Assembly: GCA_017304125.1 (NCBI GenBank)
Contig: JAFKLV010000092.1
Coordinates: 1 to 6,933, forward strand
DNA length: 6,933 nt
Origin: Sphingomonadales bacterium
GTDB lineage: Bacteria; Pseudomonadota; Alphaproteobacteria; Sphingomonadales; Sphingomonadaceae
Direction: 5' to 3'
A program made the translations under genes and the position numbers. Shown piece by piece: positions 5,858-6,933 of the stretch. Position 1 is the first letter of the stretch, and each line of letters starts with the position of its first letter. Under the pieces are notes generated by a model, which worked only from the letters and a program-made list of their open reading frames with translations, did not search any database and was not told the origin of the DNA.

Positions 5858-6933
5858 TCAGGCCCAGGTCGCCATCTTGGCTTCGAGGTTGGCGCGGATC
5901 GCCTCGAAGAACTGCTCGGTGGTCATCCACTTCTGGTCCGGCCCGATCAGGATCGCGAGATCCTTGGTCATGTCGCCATTCTCGACCGTCTCGATGCAGA
6001 CCTGCTCCAGCGTCTCGGCGAAGCGCGTCACGTCGGGCGTGCCGTCGAACTTGCCGCGATACTTGAGGCCGCCGGTCCAGGCGAAGATCGACGCGATCGG
6101 GTTGGTCGAGGTCGCCTTGCCCTGCTGGTGCTGGCGATAGTGGCGGGTGACGGTGCCGTGCGCCGCTTCGGCCTCGATCGTCTTGCCGTCCGGGGTCATC
6201 AGCACCGAGGTCATCAGCCCGAGGCTGCCGAAGCCCTGCGCGACCTGATCCGACTGCACGTCGCCGTCGTAATTCTTGCAGGCCCAGACGAATTCGCCGT
6301 TCCACTTCAGCGCGCTGGCGACCATGTCGTCGATCAGGCGGTGCTCGTAGACGATGCCGGCGGTGGCGAACTTGTCCTTGAACTCGGTCTCGAACACCTC
6401 GGCGAAGATGTCCTTGAAGCGGCCGTCATAGGCCTTGAGGATCGTGTTCTTGGTCGACAGATACAGCGGCCAGTTGCGGCCGAGCGAGTAGTTCATCGAG
6501 GCGCGCGCGAAATCGCGGATCGATTCGTCAAGGTTGTACATCCCCATCGCCACGCCGGCGCCCGGGAAATCGTACACGTCCTTCTCGATGACGGTGCCGT
6601 CCTCGCCCTCGAACTTCATCGTCAATTTGCCCTTGCCGGGCACCTTGAAGTCGGTCGCGCGATACTGATCGCCGAACGCGTAGCGGCCGACGACGATCGG
6701 ATGCGTCCAGCCCGGGATCAGCCGTGGCACGTTGCGGATCACGATCGGCTCGCGGAAGATCACGCCGCCCAGGATGTTGCGGATCGTGCCGTTGGGCGAC
6801 TTCCACATCTGCTTGAGGCCGAATTCCTCGACGCGCGCCTCGTCCGGGGTGATCGTCGCGCACTTCACCGCGACACCGTACTTCTGGGTGGCATGCGCGC
6901 TGTCGATCGTCACCTGATCGTTGGTCGCGTCGC
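5858..6933 (-). CDS. icd: NADP-dependent isocitrate dehydrogenase, 5' end outside the window
   Basis: This cytoplasmic TCA-cycle enzyme converts isocitrate to 2-oxoglutarate and CO2 while making NADPH. The visible 357 residues are most of an enzyme that is usually about 405 residues long, so roughly the first 50 are missing. The frame stays open to the window edge. The GTG at 6913 is an internal valine in DATNDQVTIDSAHA, not a start. Key motifs are KSPNGTIRN (6776-6802), which binds isocitrate through Ser, Asn and Arg, and the decarboxylating-dehydrogenase signature NYDGDVQSD (6248-6274), which carries the metal-binding aspartates. AAHGTVTRHYR (6134-6166) contacts NADP, and STNPIAS follows shortly after. 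These patterns mark the homodimeric subfamily shared with eukaryotic NADP-IDH and not the E. coli Icd type. The protein ends MATWA. It converges on the flavoprotein gene, with two REP pairs between them. Confidence 0.97.
   Translation of the reverse strand, partial: DATNDQVTIDSAHATQKYGVAVKCATITPDEARVEEFGLKQMWKSPNGTIRNILGGVIFREPIVIRNVPRLIPGWTHPIVVGRYAFGDQYRATDFKVPGKGKLTMKFEGEDGTVIEKDVYDFPGAGVAMGMYNLDESIRDFARASMNYSLGRNWPLYLSTKNTILKAYDGRFKDIFAEVFETEFKDKFATAGIVYEHRLIDDMVASALKWNGEFVWACKNYDGDVQSDQVAQGFGSLGLMTSVLMTPDGKTIEAEAAHGTVTRHYRQHQQGKATSTNPIASIFAWTGGLKYRGKFDGTPDVTRFAETLEQVCIETVENGDMTKDLAILIGPDQKWMTTEQFFEAIRANLEAKMATWA

Noticed and set aside
6911..6913. GTG as a start codon for isocitrate dehydrogenase
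   Set aside because: The reading frame continues upstream with the family-typical DATNDQV sequence to the window edge, so this is an internal valine.
1..6933. A new defence or mobile system in the window
   Set aside because: All reading frames with coding character belong to recognised chromosomal families. There is no toxin-antitoxin pair, nuclease, reverse transcriptase, recombinase, att site or tRNA visible.

Overview
The window is G+C-rich chromosomal DNA with dense genes, short spacers and strong third-position G/C bias. The proteins look like those of an alphaproteobacterium, most likely a sphingomonad (Sphingomonas or a close relative). Supporting signs are the NADP-isocitrate dehydrogenase subtype, the GT4 glycosyltransferase starting LRVALFSGNYNYVRDG, and the REP-type hairpins with CTTGA/TCAAG loops between converging genes. 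This assignment rests on recall of protein families, not on a database search.

Layout. Positions 1-433 (minus) hold the N-terminal third of the replication-recombination ATPase RarA, cut by the window edge. A 100-base divergent spacer (434-533) carries a perfect inverted repeat overlapping a candidate promoter for the next operon. Positions 534-1411 (plus) hold two translationally coupled genes: a PadR-family repressor with a His/Cys/Gly-rich N-terminal arm, resembling the nickel/iron-responsive YqjI group, and a small DUF2218 protein. Positions 1408-4373 (minus) hold a CPA2/Kef-type cation:proton antiporter followed by a GT4 glycosyltransferase whose stop codon overlaps that of the DUF2218 gene. 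Positions 4419-5639 (plus) hold an FAD-dependent monooxygenase-like gene interrupted by one in-frame TAG. Positions 5623-5849 contain two inverted pairs of REP-like hairpins. Positions 5858-6933 (minus) hold NADP-dependent isocitrate dehydrogenase, cut at its 5' end by the window edge.

How the genes relate. Most are unrelated housekeeping or accessory genes side by side. The clearest functional unit is the PadR-DUF2218 pair: the operator upstream suggests autoregulation, and the family resemblance suggests a metal-linked signal. The antiporter and glycosyltransferase are co-directional with a 44-base gap and may be co-transcribed, with no obvious shared pathway. I see no CRISPR array, tRNA, rRNA, insertion sequence, prophage gene or recognisable defence system. 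The observations most worth following are the nonsense codon in the flavoprotein gene, the metal-sensor-like PadR cassette with its operator, and the REP pairs, one arm of which supplies the stop codon of the flavoprotein gene.
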